A DNA stretch of 32,038 nt from Gemmatimonadota bacterium (lineage in GTDB: Bacteria > Gemmatimonadota > Gemmatimonadetes > Longimicrobiales > Gaopeijiaceae): NCBI GenBank assembly GCA_028873825.1, contig JAPPNM010000115.1, positions 1 to 32,038 on the forward strand, read 5' to 3'. Under the pieces are notes generated by a model that worked only from the letters and a program-made list of their open reading frames with translations, ran no database searches and had not been told where the DNA came from. The translations under genes were made by a program, and so were the position numbers. The stretch's first letter is position 1; each line of letters begins with the position of its first letter. Of this stretch, positions 24,626-32,038 are shown in pieces.

Positions 24626-24779
24626 GATACTGCGAACCCAGGGGGGCAGCCGCTCGCCGGGAAAAGTGAGCCTCGCCGGGCCGGGGATTCGGGGAAGCGC
24701 CGGGTGGGTGGGGGCGTCCAGGACGCCGGGGCGGGCGCCCCCGCAAGGTCCCGGGAGAAGGTCCGGGAAGAGACCCGAT

Positions 24780-24808
24780 TTGCGTCCTGCCGCCGGCATC
24801 CCTACTAT
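24780..24808 (+). promoter_or_regulatory. Sigma70-like promoter for susC/susD
   Basis: TTGCGT (24780-24785), a 17-bp spacer, then TACTAT (24803-24808). Transcription would begin near 24815, leaving a leader of about 75 bases before the ATG at 24891, which has AAAGGAG 8 bases upstream. Confidence 0.6.
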
Positions 24809-24890
24809 CATGCTGACGGCCGAGCCGCCTGCGGAAGGGCGGCGGCTGCCAGCGAGGACACCGTTCACCCTAGGGAAAGGAGTTGTCCCC

Positions 24891-27800
24891 ATGTCCAATC
24901 GCTACTGCCCCGGCGGCATGGCTGCGGTTCTCGCGCTCGCGCTCGGCGCGTTCGGAGCCGGCGGCCTCGCCGCCCAGACCGGCACCTTGACCGGCGAGGT
25001 CATGGATGCCACCTCGGGCCAGCCCCTCAACGAGGCTCATGTCACCATCGACGGCACCCGACTGTTTCAGATCACCAACTCCGCCGGTCGCTACGTTATC
25101 CAGAACGTCCCGGTGGGCGTCTACACCGTCCGGGCCCAGATCGTCGGGCACGCGACCGGGGAACAGCAGATCACGGTCACGCCGGGAAGCACCCAGATCG
25201 CCAACTTCCGTCTCAGCGTTTCCGCGGTTGCCGTCGACGAGCTCGTGGCGGTCGGGATCGCCGGCGTCGAGCGGAAGAAGATCGGCGTTTCGCTCCCCAC
25301 CGTCGACGTCGGCCAGATTCAGGAGATGATTCCGGTCGGCGGCTTCACGCAGGTGCTCGAAGGGCGCGTTCCCGGCGTCAAGTCCATCGGGAACAGCGGT
25401 GGAGTCGGATCGGGCCGGGAATTGCGCATCCGCGGCACCGACTCCTTCGGCTACACCGCCCAACGTCCGGTGATCTACATCGACGGCGTCCGGTACGATG
25501 CCCAAAAGGAGGAGTGGGCCATAATGCGCGGGGTCGCCTGCTGCTTCTTCTCCGGAGGCGCGGGCGAGGACCGACTCTCCGACCTCAACCCGGAGGAGAT
25601 AGATCGCATCGAGGTGCTCAAGGGACCGGCGGCGGCGACGCTGTTCGGCGCCGAGGCGTCCGCCGGCGTAATCCAGGTCTTCACCAAGCGCGGCCGCAGC
25701 GACACCCCGGCCACTTTCACCCTCAACACAGGGTTGGGGCGGAACCGGCTCCGGGCGAACCTTCCGACCACGCTGCGTCCGAACGTCGGCAGTAGGGACA
25801 TAGCGACCGGCGAGCAGGTGTTCTCGGCCTTGGACCCGAACGAGCACCTCATCGAGAACGGTCTGATCAACAACTACGACCTCACCGTCCACGGCGGCAG
25901 CAGCAACATCACGTATTTCGTGTCCACCGGCGTGACCTACGAGGAAGGCTCGATCCAGCCCAACGATCAGATCCGGGGTAGCTTCCGGGTAAACCTCAAC
26001 TGGACCGCCGACGAGCTGCAGGTCGGTCTGACCTCCGGGTTCGTCCGAAACAAGATCTTGGTGGTTCAGGCAGGTGACAGCTGGCTGAGCCCCTACGGGA
26101 ACGCAATGATGAGCGACCCGTCGAGGGCCGACGAGAAAGTGCCGTACGGCGGCGGGAGAGAAGGGTACACGTCCGTGGAGGCCTCCAAGGAAGTCGAGAC
26201 GTTCTCGGACACCGATCGCTGGACCGGGCGCCTCCAATTCAGCTACACTCCACTTCCGACCTTCACGCATCAGCTGACCTTCGGGCTCGACGCCGTGACG
26301 GATCAGAAGACCCGGCACATGCCTTACGGCAACTACTACCGCCCCCTCGACAACGCCTTTGGGGAAAGGAATCTCGGGTACCGGCGGTCGCGAAAATTCA
26401 CGACCGACTACCTGTCGACACTCGATTACGACAACCTGTTCGGTCTGGGCTTTCTCACGGGCAGCATCTCCGTGGGCGCGCAGGGCTACTGGGACGTCGC
26501 GTCGATGACGATGGGGACCGGAAAGCGGTTCGGCGCGCCCGGGATCAAGTCCATCGGCGGTGCCTCGTGGGTCTTCTCGGATGAAGATTTCGAGGAAAGG
26601 GTCAACGTGGGGTTCTTTGTGCAGAACCGCTTCGACATCACCGACGACCTGTTCCTGACGGCGGCCGTTCGGTCCGACGGCAACTCGGCGTTCGGCGAGA
26701 ACTACGGCCTGCAGATGTACCCCAAGGCGGATGTCGCGTATAACCTTCCCCAACGGTGGCTGCCTCCCGGAGTCTCGAACCTCAAGTTCCGTGCCGCGGT
26801 CGGTATGGCCGGCAAGGCTCCCGGCCCGTTCGACCATCTCCAGTCGTACACTCCCACCACGGTCTTCGGAACCCAGCCGGGCGTCCGGGTCGCCTCGGGG
26901 GGTTCCGGGAACCAGGAGCTCGGTCCCGAGAACAAGCGGGAGATCGAGACCGGCCTCGACATCGGCATGTTCAGTAACAGGATCGGGTTCGAACTCACCT
27001 ACTACGATGCGCTCGTGCTCAACGGACTCTTCGTAAGCCAGGTGCCGGCCAGCATTGGCGTCGTGGAAAGGGTGGAGAACTGCTGCAAGTACGTGAACCG
27101 CGGCATCGAAGCGGCCATGTCGGCCTCCCTGGTCGACATGCCGGCCTTCCGGTGGAGCATGAACATCGCCTACGAATGGAACCGGAACCGGATCATCAGC
27201 TTCGGCCCGCAGGCCCAGGACGACTCCATGCCCCTCTACCGGCAGAAGGACGACGGGTACTGGGAGCATATCGGATGGCGCTACAACAGGAGTTTTGGCC
27301 CTGTCGAAAACAGATGGTGGGAGCAGTCGTCGCTCGACCGCGTGAAGGGCCGTGCGCTGCGCGGCTACGATCCCAGGACCAGACGGCACCTGTGGACTCA
27401 CCACGAGTTCTTCCGCGGCCTGGCCCAGCCCCGTCACATGGGTTCGCTCTTCAACAGCTTCCAGCTCGGCAGCGACCTGAGGGTGTCCGTCCAGTTCCGG
27501 GGCGAGGTGGGGGCGATCATGCAGAATTGGGAGCGTTGGTACGGAGTGCACGTATCGAAGGGGTTCGACGAGTACTTGGAGCACCTTGACGAAAACGGGG
27601 ACCCCACCAGGGCGTCCGACTCGGTCGTCGACTATCACCTCCTGCGACACACGGACAAGCGGGACCACATCCGTCTCCAGGATGTCTCGATCGTGTACAC
27701 GGTGCCGCAGGGGCTGGCCGACATGCTGGGACTGGCGCGGACCACGGTCACGCTTTCGGGCTACAACCTACACTGGTGGGATGACTGCAACTGCATCGAT

Positions 27801-27908
27801 CCGAACACGAAATTCAGCGCCAACGACACTGGGGGGAACTCCACTGTGGCGCTCTTCGCCATACCGCAACCGAGAAGGTTCCTTCTGTCGCTCCGAACAC
27901 GGTTCTGA
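24891..27908 (+). CDS. SusC/RagA-family TonB-dependent outer-membrane transporter
   Basis: This 1005-residue outer-membrane transporter would import glycans or peptides with its SusD-like lid. The signal peptide ends GGLAAQ at residue 29. The carboxypeptidase-regulatory domain follows (TGEVMDATSGQPLNEAHV, about 33-110). The plug (about 120-265) has VLEGRVPGVK, ELRIRGTDSF, PVIYIDGVRYD and GPAAATLFGAEASAGVI, the SusC plug signature. The barrel ends RRFLLSLRTRF. The mature protein has only six cysteines, in three close pairs: 217/218, 731/732 and 966/968. I chose the ATG at 24891 because it has AAAGGAG 8 bases upstream and opens a clean signal peptide; the longer open frame to 24666 gives a Pro/Arg-rich stretch. 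The SusD gene follows after 54 bp. Confidence 0.94.
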   Translation: MSNRYCPGGMAAVLALALGAFGAGGLAAQTGTLTGEVMDATSGQPLNEAHVTIDGTRLFQITNSAGRYVIQNVPVGVYTVRAQIVGHATGEQQITVTPGSTQIANFRLSVSAVAVDELVAVGIAGVERKKIGVSLPTVDVGQIQEMIPVGGFTQVLEGRVPGVKSIGNSGGVGSGRELRIRGTDSFGYTAQRPVIYIDGVRYDAQKEEWAIMRGVACCFFSGGAGEDRLSDLNPEEIDRIEVLKGPAAATLFGAEASAGVIQVFTKRGRSDTPATFTLNTGLGRNRLRANLPTTLRPNVGSRDIATGEQVFSALDPNEHLIENGLINNYDLTVHGGSSNITYFVSTGVTYEEGSIQPNDQIRGSFRVNLNWTADELQVGLTSGFVRNKILVVQAGDSWLSPYGNAMMSDPSRADEKVPYGGGREGYTSVEASKEVETFSDTDRWTGRLQFSYTPLPTFTHQLTFGLDAVTDQKTRHMPYGNYYRPLDNAFGERNLGYRRSRKFTTDYLSTLDYDNLFGLGFLTGSISVGAQGYWDVASMTMGTGKRFGAPGIKSIGGASWVFSDEDFEERVNVGFFVQNRFDITDDLFLTAAVRSDGNSAFGENYGLQMYPKADVAYNLPQRWLPPGVSNLKFRAAVGMAGKAPGPFDHLQSYTPTTVFGTQPGVRVASGGSGNQELGPENKREIETGLDIGMFSNRIGFELTYYDALVLNGLFVSQVPASIGVVERVENCCKYVNRGIEAAMSASLVDMPAFRWSMNIAYEWNRNRIISFGPQAQDDSMPLYRQKDDGYWEHIGWRYNRSFGPVENRWWEQSSLDRVKGRALRGYDPRTRRHLWTHHEFFRGLAQPRHMGSLFNSFQLGSDLRVSVQFRGEVGAIMQNWERWYGVHVSKGFDEYLEHLDENGDPTRASDSVVDYHLLRHTDKRDHIRLQDVSIVYTVPQGLADMLGLARTTVTLSGYNLHWWDDCNCIDPNTKFSANDTGGNSTVALFAIPQPRRFLLSLRTRF

Positions 27909-27962
27909 CGGCTGCCTGGGGTATCCGAAACTCGAATTTCTCGAAACAGGGGAGAGAAGAAA

Positions 27963-29339
27963 ATGAACTGGACGAAGAAAGCAAGGGCACTAGCCGTCCT
28001 GCCGGTCGCGATGGCGTTCGGTGCCTGCGACATCCTCACCATCAGGGACCCGGGGCGCTATGACGACGAGGATCTCGACGAAGCCCTCGAAGCTGTCGCC
28101 AACAGCGCCGAGGGTGCCGTGCAGGAGTGGATCGACTGGTACGTGATTTGGCAGTCGCTGCTCTCCGACGTGTATATGTTCACAGGTCCCCACGTCGCCT
28201 ACTACGACACTTGGGGCCTGATAGACGAGGGCTGGATCGACTACGGTACCTTTCCGACCAACGGCACGAACGGCGATATGTATTGGACCTACGCATATAC
28301 CGGCAACTTCCCGGACGCGATGGCACAGCACAAGTGGTTCGCCGTGGAGTCCTGGGAGAGACTAGTGCGGGTCAAAAACGAGGAATTCGCGAACTCGGAT
28401 CTCATGGGCGTCCAGATCCTGCTCGGTAAAGCTCTGTACGACATGTACACGGCACTGTTCTCCTGCGAGGCCGTGCTCGACGAAGCGCCGTCGCAGATGT
28501 ACGCCGATGAGCAGATCTATCCCCAGGTCGCGGATACCTTTGCCAGGGTCATCGAAGTGGCGCTTAATGTCGATCCGGAGGTGCTCGAAAGATCAAAGAC
28601 TGAATACGTGAACGTTGCGCGTACGGGACGGGCGTTGATGCTAATGCTGAGCGGGGAATACGACGAAGCCGCGGCGGAGGCGTCGGCGGTTCCCGATGGC
28701 TTCACCTACGATGCGGTTAAGACCAACGTCTTCCGCGATTGGAACAAGCTCGCGTATCTAAACGGCAGATTCAACAGGTATGCGGGACTGATGAGTTGGC
28801 TGTGGGACCGAATTGACATAGGACTAAACGGCTTCATAAAGGACGAGAGGACGGGCGTGCCCGACACGCGCATGCCGGTCTCGTTCCTCAATCAACGCGG
28901 TTCCGACAGTGAGACCCCGTACTACGGCCAGCGGAAGTACCCCGACTTCGGTAGCCCCATCCCGATGCTGCACTCCGGTCACGCACGGCTGATTGAGGCC
29001 GAGGCGAAGGTCATGCAGGGGGACTACGCCGGGGCCACGGGGCTCCTGAACAGTTTGAGGGCCGGGGTGGGCTTGCCGTCGGTGGCAGTGCCGGCCACCG
29101 AGGATGATATGATTGACTTCCTTCTGGACGAGCGGTTCGCGGAACTCTTCCTGGAAGGCCACCGTGCCGTTGACCTTCATCGCTTCAGGCTGACCCGGCG
29201 GGTTTTCGACGATATGAACGACGTGATCAGACCCGGCACCGGCAGGCCGAGCAAGTTCCCGGGTAGTTCTCGGGAAGGGCAGCTCAACAAAGACGTGGAA
29301 AACGTGAAGAACGTAAGGTGTTCGCCGGTAGGGGTGTAG
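27963..29339 (+). CDS. SusD/RagB-family outer-membrane substrate-binding lipoprotein
   Basis: This 458-residue surface lipoprotein caps the SusC-like barrel and captures substrate. The signal peptide MNWTKKARALAVLPVAMAFGAC carries a lipobox with Cys22. The TPR-like helical body includes LLGKALYDMYTALFSCEAVLDEAP, the typical SusD helix pair, and LMLMLSGEYDEAAAEAS. The conserved C-terminal SusD region has HARLIEAEAKVMQGDYAGATGLLN, then FLLDERFAELFLEGHRAVDL. It is somewhat shorter than most Bacteroidota SusD proteins. GGGGAGA precedes the ATG. It is cotranscribed with the SusC gene and ends 80 bp before an intrinsic terminator. Its base composition looks less GC-rich than the flanking genes, by eye. 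The ligand is not predictable. Confidence 0.9.
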   Translation: MNWTKKARALAVLPVAMAFGACDILTIRDPGRYDDEDLDEALEAVANSAEGAVQEWIDWYVIWQSLLSDVYMFTGPHVAYYDTWGLIDEGWIDYGTFPTNGTNGDMYWTYAYTGNFPDAMAQHKWFAVESWERLVRVKNEEFANSDLMGVQILLGKALYDMYTALFSCEAVLDEAPSQMYADEQIYPQVADTFARVIEVALNVDPEVLERSKTEYVNVARTGRALMLMLSGEYDEAAAEASAVPDGFTYDAVKTNVFRDWNKLAYLNGRFNRYAGLMSWLWDRIDIGLNGFIKDERTGVPDTRMPVSFLNQRGSDSETPYYGQRKYPDFGSPIPMLHSGHARLIEAEAKVMQGDYAGATGLLNSLRAGVGLPSVAVPATEDDMIDFLLDERFAELFLEGHRAVDLHRFRLTRRVFDDMNDVIRPGTGRPSKFPGSSREGQLNKDVENVKNVRCSPVGV

Positions 29340-29420
29340 GGTCGGCACATCGTTAGGGGCGGGGCCGCCGGCCTAGGCCTCGGATGTTCCCCCCGAGCGG
29401 GGCTGGGTGCGACGCAAGGT

Positions 29421-29448
29421 CGGCCCGGCCCCGCCGGGGTTCTTTTTT
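29421..29448 (+). terminator. Intrinsic terminator of susC/susD operon
   Basis: A GC stem (CCCGG at 29424-29428 pairing with CCGGG at 29434-29438, loop CCCCG) is followed by TTCTTTTTT at 29440-29448. This is a standard rho-independent terminator on the plus strand, about 80 bases after the SusD stop codon. Confidence 0.8.
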
Positions 29449-29536
29449 GGGGAATGCGGAAAAGGGGACGGACGGGGAGGTCGTAGCCCCTGGGGATGAA
29501 GCGGGGGACGGAGAGGAGGGGTGGGGTCAGGAGGGC

Positions 29537-30016
29537 TCAATCTCCGCCTGCACCACCAGCGGAAGTCGGCGTACCGAACGTGTAGACGAAGAAGAGCGTC
29601 TCACGGGTGTCGCCCTCTTCGGGCGGGCCGAGCTGGCGGAAGTCACTGTATTTCTCGTCCCCGTCAACAACGACGCGCATGCCGAGCCTCGCCGTGTCTT
29701 CCCCTAGCGGGTAGCTCTGGACGAGAAGCCGCTGCGTGGACGTGAACTTGATGGTTTCGCCGTAGGGGAGGCCGACGACGTTGGTGTCGGCAGAGAGCAA
29801 CTGGAACGGCTCGTCGCAGCCCGGTTCTCCGGTACAGCCGGGGTCCCCCACCGAGAATCTCCGGGAGACGACAAGGGTCGCCCTGTCCACGTCTTCGCTC
29901 GAAACCTCCACGAGCGCTTCTTCCGGCGGGCCCCCGGGGCGGAACCAGTCGCATCCGGCCAGCGAGAGCGGGACGAGGACCGGGGCGATCAAGAGTATGC
30001 GAACGTCCTTCGACAT
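29537..30016 (-). CDS. Predicted lipoprotein, unknown function
   Basis: This 159-residue protein has a lipoprotein signal, LSLAGC, with Cys22 followed by a Gly/Pro linker. The mature part is acidic, probably beta-rich, with a short cysteine pair (DPGCTGEPGCDEP) and the end VYTFGTPTSAGGAGGD. No family is recognised. AAGGAG lies about 10 bases before the ATG. It is the last of three leftward genes (zincin-like peptidase, lipoprotein, lipoprotein) and lies 87 bp after the previous one, so it may be cotranscribed. It converges with the SusD operon across a G-rich spacer of about 200 bp. Confidence 0.75.
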   Translation of the reverse strand: MSKDVRILLIAPVLVPLSLAGCDWFRPGGPPEEALVEVSSEDVDRATLVVSRRFSVGDPGCTGEPGCDEPFQLLSADTNVVGLPYGETIKFTSTQRLLVQSYPLGEDTARLGMRVVVDGDEKYSDFRQLGPPEEGDTRETLFFVYTFGTPTSAGGAGGD

Positions 30017-30103
30017 CGGCGTCAGCTCCTTCCTGCGCTCTTGAGCGCGACAAAACGGTCAGGACATAAGGTACGGACCGCCGGTCGGCGGGGTCGGGGT
30101 CAC

Positions 30104-30694
30104 TCACGATACCCCGAGGGCTTCCGCTACCCTGTCGGCGATCAGCTCTTCCAGGGTTTCCCGGGATCTGCACGCAACGGGGTAGCCGGCCGTGCTCCGG
30201 TGCACCGCACTCCCGTCGACCACGCTCGACACCTCGGTCCGCTCTTCCGAGACTTCGCCGAGTTTCGTAAGAACGACGAGCGTAACCTGGTGGGAGTTGG
30301 CGATAGGTCCGCCCCGGCTGGTCCCGCAGTCGAGGAAGTGGTTCATTCGCTTCCCGTCGACCCGCTGAACCTCGAATCCGAGGTTGCCCACCTGGAAGGA
30401 CTGCGGGTTGCTGTTGGCGACGGGAATACCCAGCTGCTGGTACACTCCCGGCAGGACGCCCCACGCCAGCGCCCGCTCCACCGGCAGCTCTCTGGCCACG
30501 AACTCCATGTCGTTGGTGAGCTGCTGGGTGCCGAAGTCGCCGACGTTGACGTTCTGGACCTCGGTCAACGCGATGCCGTCCGGCGCGCTCTCGCGGGTGG
30601 AAACGCACCCGGTGGCGGCCAGCAAGGCGGCCAGGAACGCGATCTTCGGGCGAACCAAGTGAGAAATTCCGCGGCCGTGGTGAATCTGCTTCAT
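30104..30694 (-). CDS. Predicted lipoprotein, unknown function
   Basis: This 196-residue protein has signal sequence RPKIAFLAALLAATGC, with lipidated Cys30. The mature protein contains MEFVARELPVERALAWGVLPG and a regular beta-type C-terminal half ending VVDGSAVHRSTAGYPVACRS and a helical tail (LEELIADRVAEALGVS). No named family is recognised. I chose the ATG at 30694 because AAGGAG stands 8-9 bases upstream and it opens directly into the signal sequence. The frame is open a further 73 codons, but that stretch is Arg-rich and overlaps the upstream gene. It is in the same orientation as the gene at 30759 and 64 bp after it. Confidence 0.78.
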   Translation of the reverse strand: MKQIHHGRGISHLVRPKIAFLAALLAATGCVSTRESAPDGIALTEVQNVNVGDFGTQQLTNDMEFVARELPVERALAWGVLPGVYQQLGIPVANSNPQSFQVGNLGFEVQRVDGKRMNHFLDCGTSRGGPIANSHQVTLVVLTKLGEVSEERTEVSSVVDGSAVHRSTAGYPVACRSRETLEELIADRVAEALGVS

Positions 30695-30758
30695 TTCAGC
30701 GTCTCCTTTTCTGGATTTTTCCGGCCTGGCCTTGCGACGGCGGGCGCGCCCGCCGCGC

Positions 30759-31526
30759 CTACTGTTCTTCCTTGACACGCGAACCGGCGCCGCCGTTGCC
30801 GTACCCGGCCTCACGGGCCACGGCGTCGGACTCGTGGATTTCGAGCACCTGTCGCGAGAATCCCCTCCGGAGCTTCTCCCGCCAGGACGATCTGCGTACA
30901 AGCACCACTTCAATGTACGGCGGCACGGCGATTCCGTCCACGATTCGGATGAAGTGAAGGTCTCCCAGCTCGGCGGGGCGACCCGTTTCGTAACTCCGCT
31001 CCGCCCACGAGAACGAGATTCCCTCCGCCAAGTCGAAGTCGGCGGCCTTCCAGCGCTGCTCGATGTACACGTCGTCCTCGACGGCGTAGACGCCGGGCCC
31101 GATGCGTTCGCCGTGCCGGTAGTAGCGCGGGTCGAAGTCTAGACCGTCGTTTCGCAGGAAGGTCTGTTCCATGGCGTAGTCCAAGCCGGTCAGGTCGTCG
31201 CGGTCCGCGAGCGACTCGAGATGATGGCGCAGCTCGTGGGTGAGCGTCTCCCAGATCTGCTCGCTCCAGTCGAAGGTGGGGTCGAGCCGGGCGAGAGCGC
31301 GAAAGGAGCCCCAGTAGAGCAGGACCACGGAACGCACCGTTTCGGGTCCTTCCCAGCTCGACGGATAGGACTCGGTGACGCACTCCCCCATCGTGTAGAC
31401 GCCCTCGAAGCGGCGGTGGGGAAGGGCTCGGCGGTGAACGGTGAGGCCGTCGACGCCGTCGCGGAAGCGCTCGGGAATCTCCTCGAAGACACGGCGTGAT
31501 TTCCGTTCGAAGGTGTCGAAGTCCAT
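30759..31526 (-). CDS. Zincin-like metallopeptidase family protein with C-terminal extension
   Basis: This 255-residue protein resembles the minimal zincin family (PF06262-like). The N-terminus MDFDTFERKSRRVFEEIPERF matches the family opening of F-E..V..A...IP..F, and the active-site helix is THELRHHLES, with His97, Glu98 and His101 as HExxH plus an extra His102. Family members are usually 110-150 residues, so about 120 residues follow the zinc motif here, including an acidic-aromatic stretch (DDVYIEQRWKAADF) and the hydrophobic IAVPPYIEVVLVRR. There is no signal peptide, so it is probably cytoplasmic. It is divergent from the MFS gene, with about 115 bp between. Catalytic activity and substrate are unknown, and the assignment rests mainly on the two motifs. 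Confidence 0.75.
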   Translation of the reverse strand: MDFDTFERKSRRVFEEIPERFRDGVDGLTVHRRALPHRRFEGVYTMGECVTESYPSSWEGPETVRSVVLLYWGSFRALARLDPTFDWSEQIWETLTHELRHHLESLADRDDLTGLDYAMEQTFLRNDGLDFDPRYYRHGERIGPGVYAVEDDVYIEQRWKAADFDLAEGISFSWAERSYETGRPAELGDLHFIRIVDGIAVPPYIEVVLVRRSSWREKLRRGFSRQVLEIHESDAVAREAGYGNGGAGSRVKEEQ

Positions 31527-31642
31527 GGCGTTAACTTTATCGGTTCGCGGTCACCGTGGCTCCGGGCGCGGGACGTTGCCGGCCCGGCCGCGCCGCTCTC
31601 GGTGCGGGGCCGGGTGTGCAATGGACCGCCGGTTCGCGGGAG

Positions 31643-32038
31643 GTGCAGTTGAAGAAGCCGGAAGGGGCCCGCCAAGCGGCGATGATCTTCATCCTCGTCA
31701 CCGTTTTCATCGATGTGCTGGGGATCGGTATCATCATTCCCATTGTCCCCGAACTGATCAAGGAGTTCGCCGGAGGGAGCGCCACGCTGGCCGGACGCTG
31801 GTTCGGTGTCCTCGCCTCCACCTACGCCCTCACCCAGTTCGTATTCGCGCCGCTGCTCGGGGCGCTGTCCGACCGCGTGGGGCGCAGGCCCGTCATCCTG
31901 ATCTCGCTCTTCGGGCTCGGCGTGGACTACATGGTCATGGGCTATGCGCCCTCGCTGGGGTGGCTCTTCGCGGGGCGGCTGATTGGAGTTGCCCCGCTAT
32001 GGCGGACACCTTTCCATTTGGGTGAACCCAAAGGAGGT
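31643..32038 (+). pseudogene. TetA-like MFS transporter, N-terminal part, interrupted
   Basis: This major-facilitator drug/proton antiporter family protein starts at GTG 31643 (GGGAGGT just before it). The first 113 or so residues fit well: TM1 AAMIFILVTVFIDVLGIGII, then PIVPELIKEFAGG, TM2 WFGVLASTYALTQFVFAPLL, the MFS motif A GALSDRVGRRPV, TM3, and SLGWLFAGRLIG. The family would then continue with the next conserved helix. Here, from about 31984, the translation becomes VAPLWRTPFHLGEPKGG, which is unlike any MFS segment and coincides with the start of an insertion-sequence-like end. The frame is still open at the end of the window. It is either disrupted in this genome or joined to repeat sequence at an assembly edge. 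Confidence 0.8.
31984..32038 (+). mobile_element. Putative left end of an insertion sequence (IS3-like), partial
   Basis: The segment begins TGGAGTTGCCCCG, an end of the type I associate with IS3-family elements (5'-TG, then GTTGCCCC). After about 45 bp it has a strong ribosome-binding site, AAAGGAGGT (32030-32038), right at the end of the window, where a transposase ATG would be expected next. A perfect hairpin (TTTGGG at 32017-32022, CCCAAA at 32027-32032) abuts this site. No transposase coding sequence is in view, so the family assignment is tentative. Confidence 0.5.

Larger units (their letters stand above)
24472..24890. other. 419-bp divergent regulatory region before susC-like gene
   Basis: No supported gene, although the SusC frame remains open back to 24666. 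It separates the leftward sugar dehydrogenase from the rightward SusC/SusD pair and holds a perfect palindrome (24608-24625) in an AT-richer patch plus a sigma70-like promoter (24780-24808). Confidence 0.6.

Noticed and set aside
24619-24633. Possible sigma54 -24/-12 element (TTGGCACG then TGC)
   Set aside because: The GG to GC spacing is one base short, and sigma54 promoters do not tolerate that. The TGGCAC is better explained as one arm of the palindrome.
24870-27668. 932-residue open frame on the minus strand
   Set aside because: It lies opposite the SusC-like gene with no domain of its own; a shadow.
1-32038. tRNA, rRNA and CRISPR arrays
   Set aside because: I looked for T-loop-like motifs, rRNA-like stretches and regularly spaced repeats of 20-40 bp and found none. 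This was by eye and could miss a diverged tRNA.

Overview
The window looks like a stretch of high-GC Gram-negative chromosome, most likely Gemmatimonadota. This is inferred from gene content, not from a marker gene. The clues are high GC, LPS-core genes (waaA, a heptosyltransferase-type GT9), TonB-dependent receptors with an N-terminal carboxypeptidase-regulatory domain, a SusC/SusD pair, and a large secreted zinc metalloprotease of the DUF5117/DUF4953 type. A Bacteroidota or Rhodothermota relative would share the Sus-type genes, but the GC argues against it.

Region 1 (1-6791) is an accessory island read on the minus strand. It holds a type III-like restriction-modification locus (mod, then res), a two-TM protein and a 73-residue protein. 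The res reading frame is cut by one in-frame TAG, so the methyltransferase looks intact while the nuclease/helicase subunit is in two pieces. The island abuts a truncated yheT-type hydrolase gene (6792-7241) that stops at its nucleophile elbow. Perfect inverted repeats lie at that junction.

Region 2 (7238-15502) is a cell-envelope block. waaA faces left. A tightly coupled rightward chain carries GT9, GT4 and GT2 glycosyltransferases, a class-V PLP enzyme and a secreted metalloprotease. Most of its junctions are 4-base stop/start overlaps.

Region 3 (15503-19502) holds an HU-family DNA-binding protein, a small membrane protein, a leftward 3-mercaptopyruvate/thiosulfate sulfurtransferase and an MsbA-like ABC exporter.

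Region 4 (19503-29448) is an outer-membrane uptake block. It contains a small lipoprotein and a TonB-dependent receptor behind a strong sigma70-like promoter with three helically phased repeats, a leftward PQQ-type sugar dehydrogenase, and a SusC-SusD pair ending in an intrinsic terminator.

Region 5 (29449-32038) has two leftward lipoproteins and a zincin-like metallopeptidase, then a rightward TetA-like MFS gene. MFS similarity stops at about 31984, where what looks like the left end of an insertion sequence begins. No tRNA, rRNA or CRISPR array was seen. No wholly new system is demonstrated; the best candidates for a second look are the amber-split RM locus with its membrane-protein partner, the yheT junction and the phased promoter repeats.
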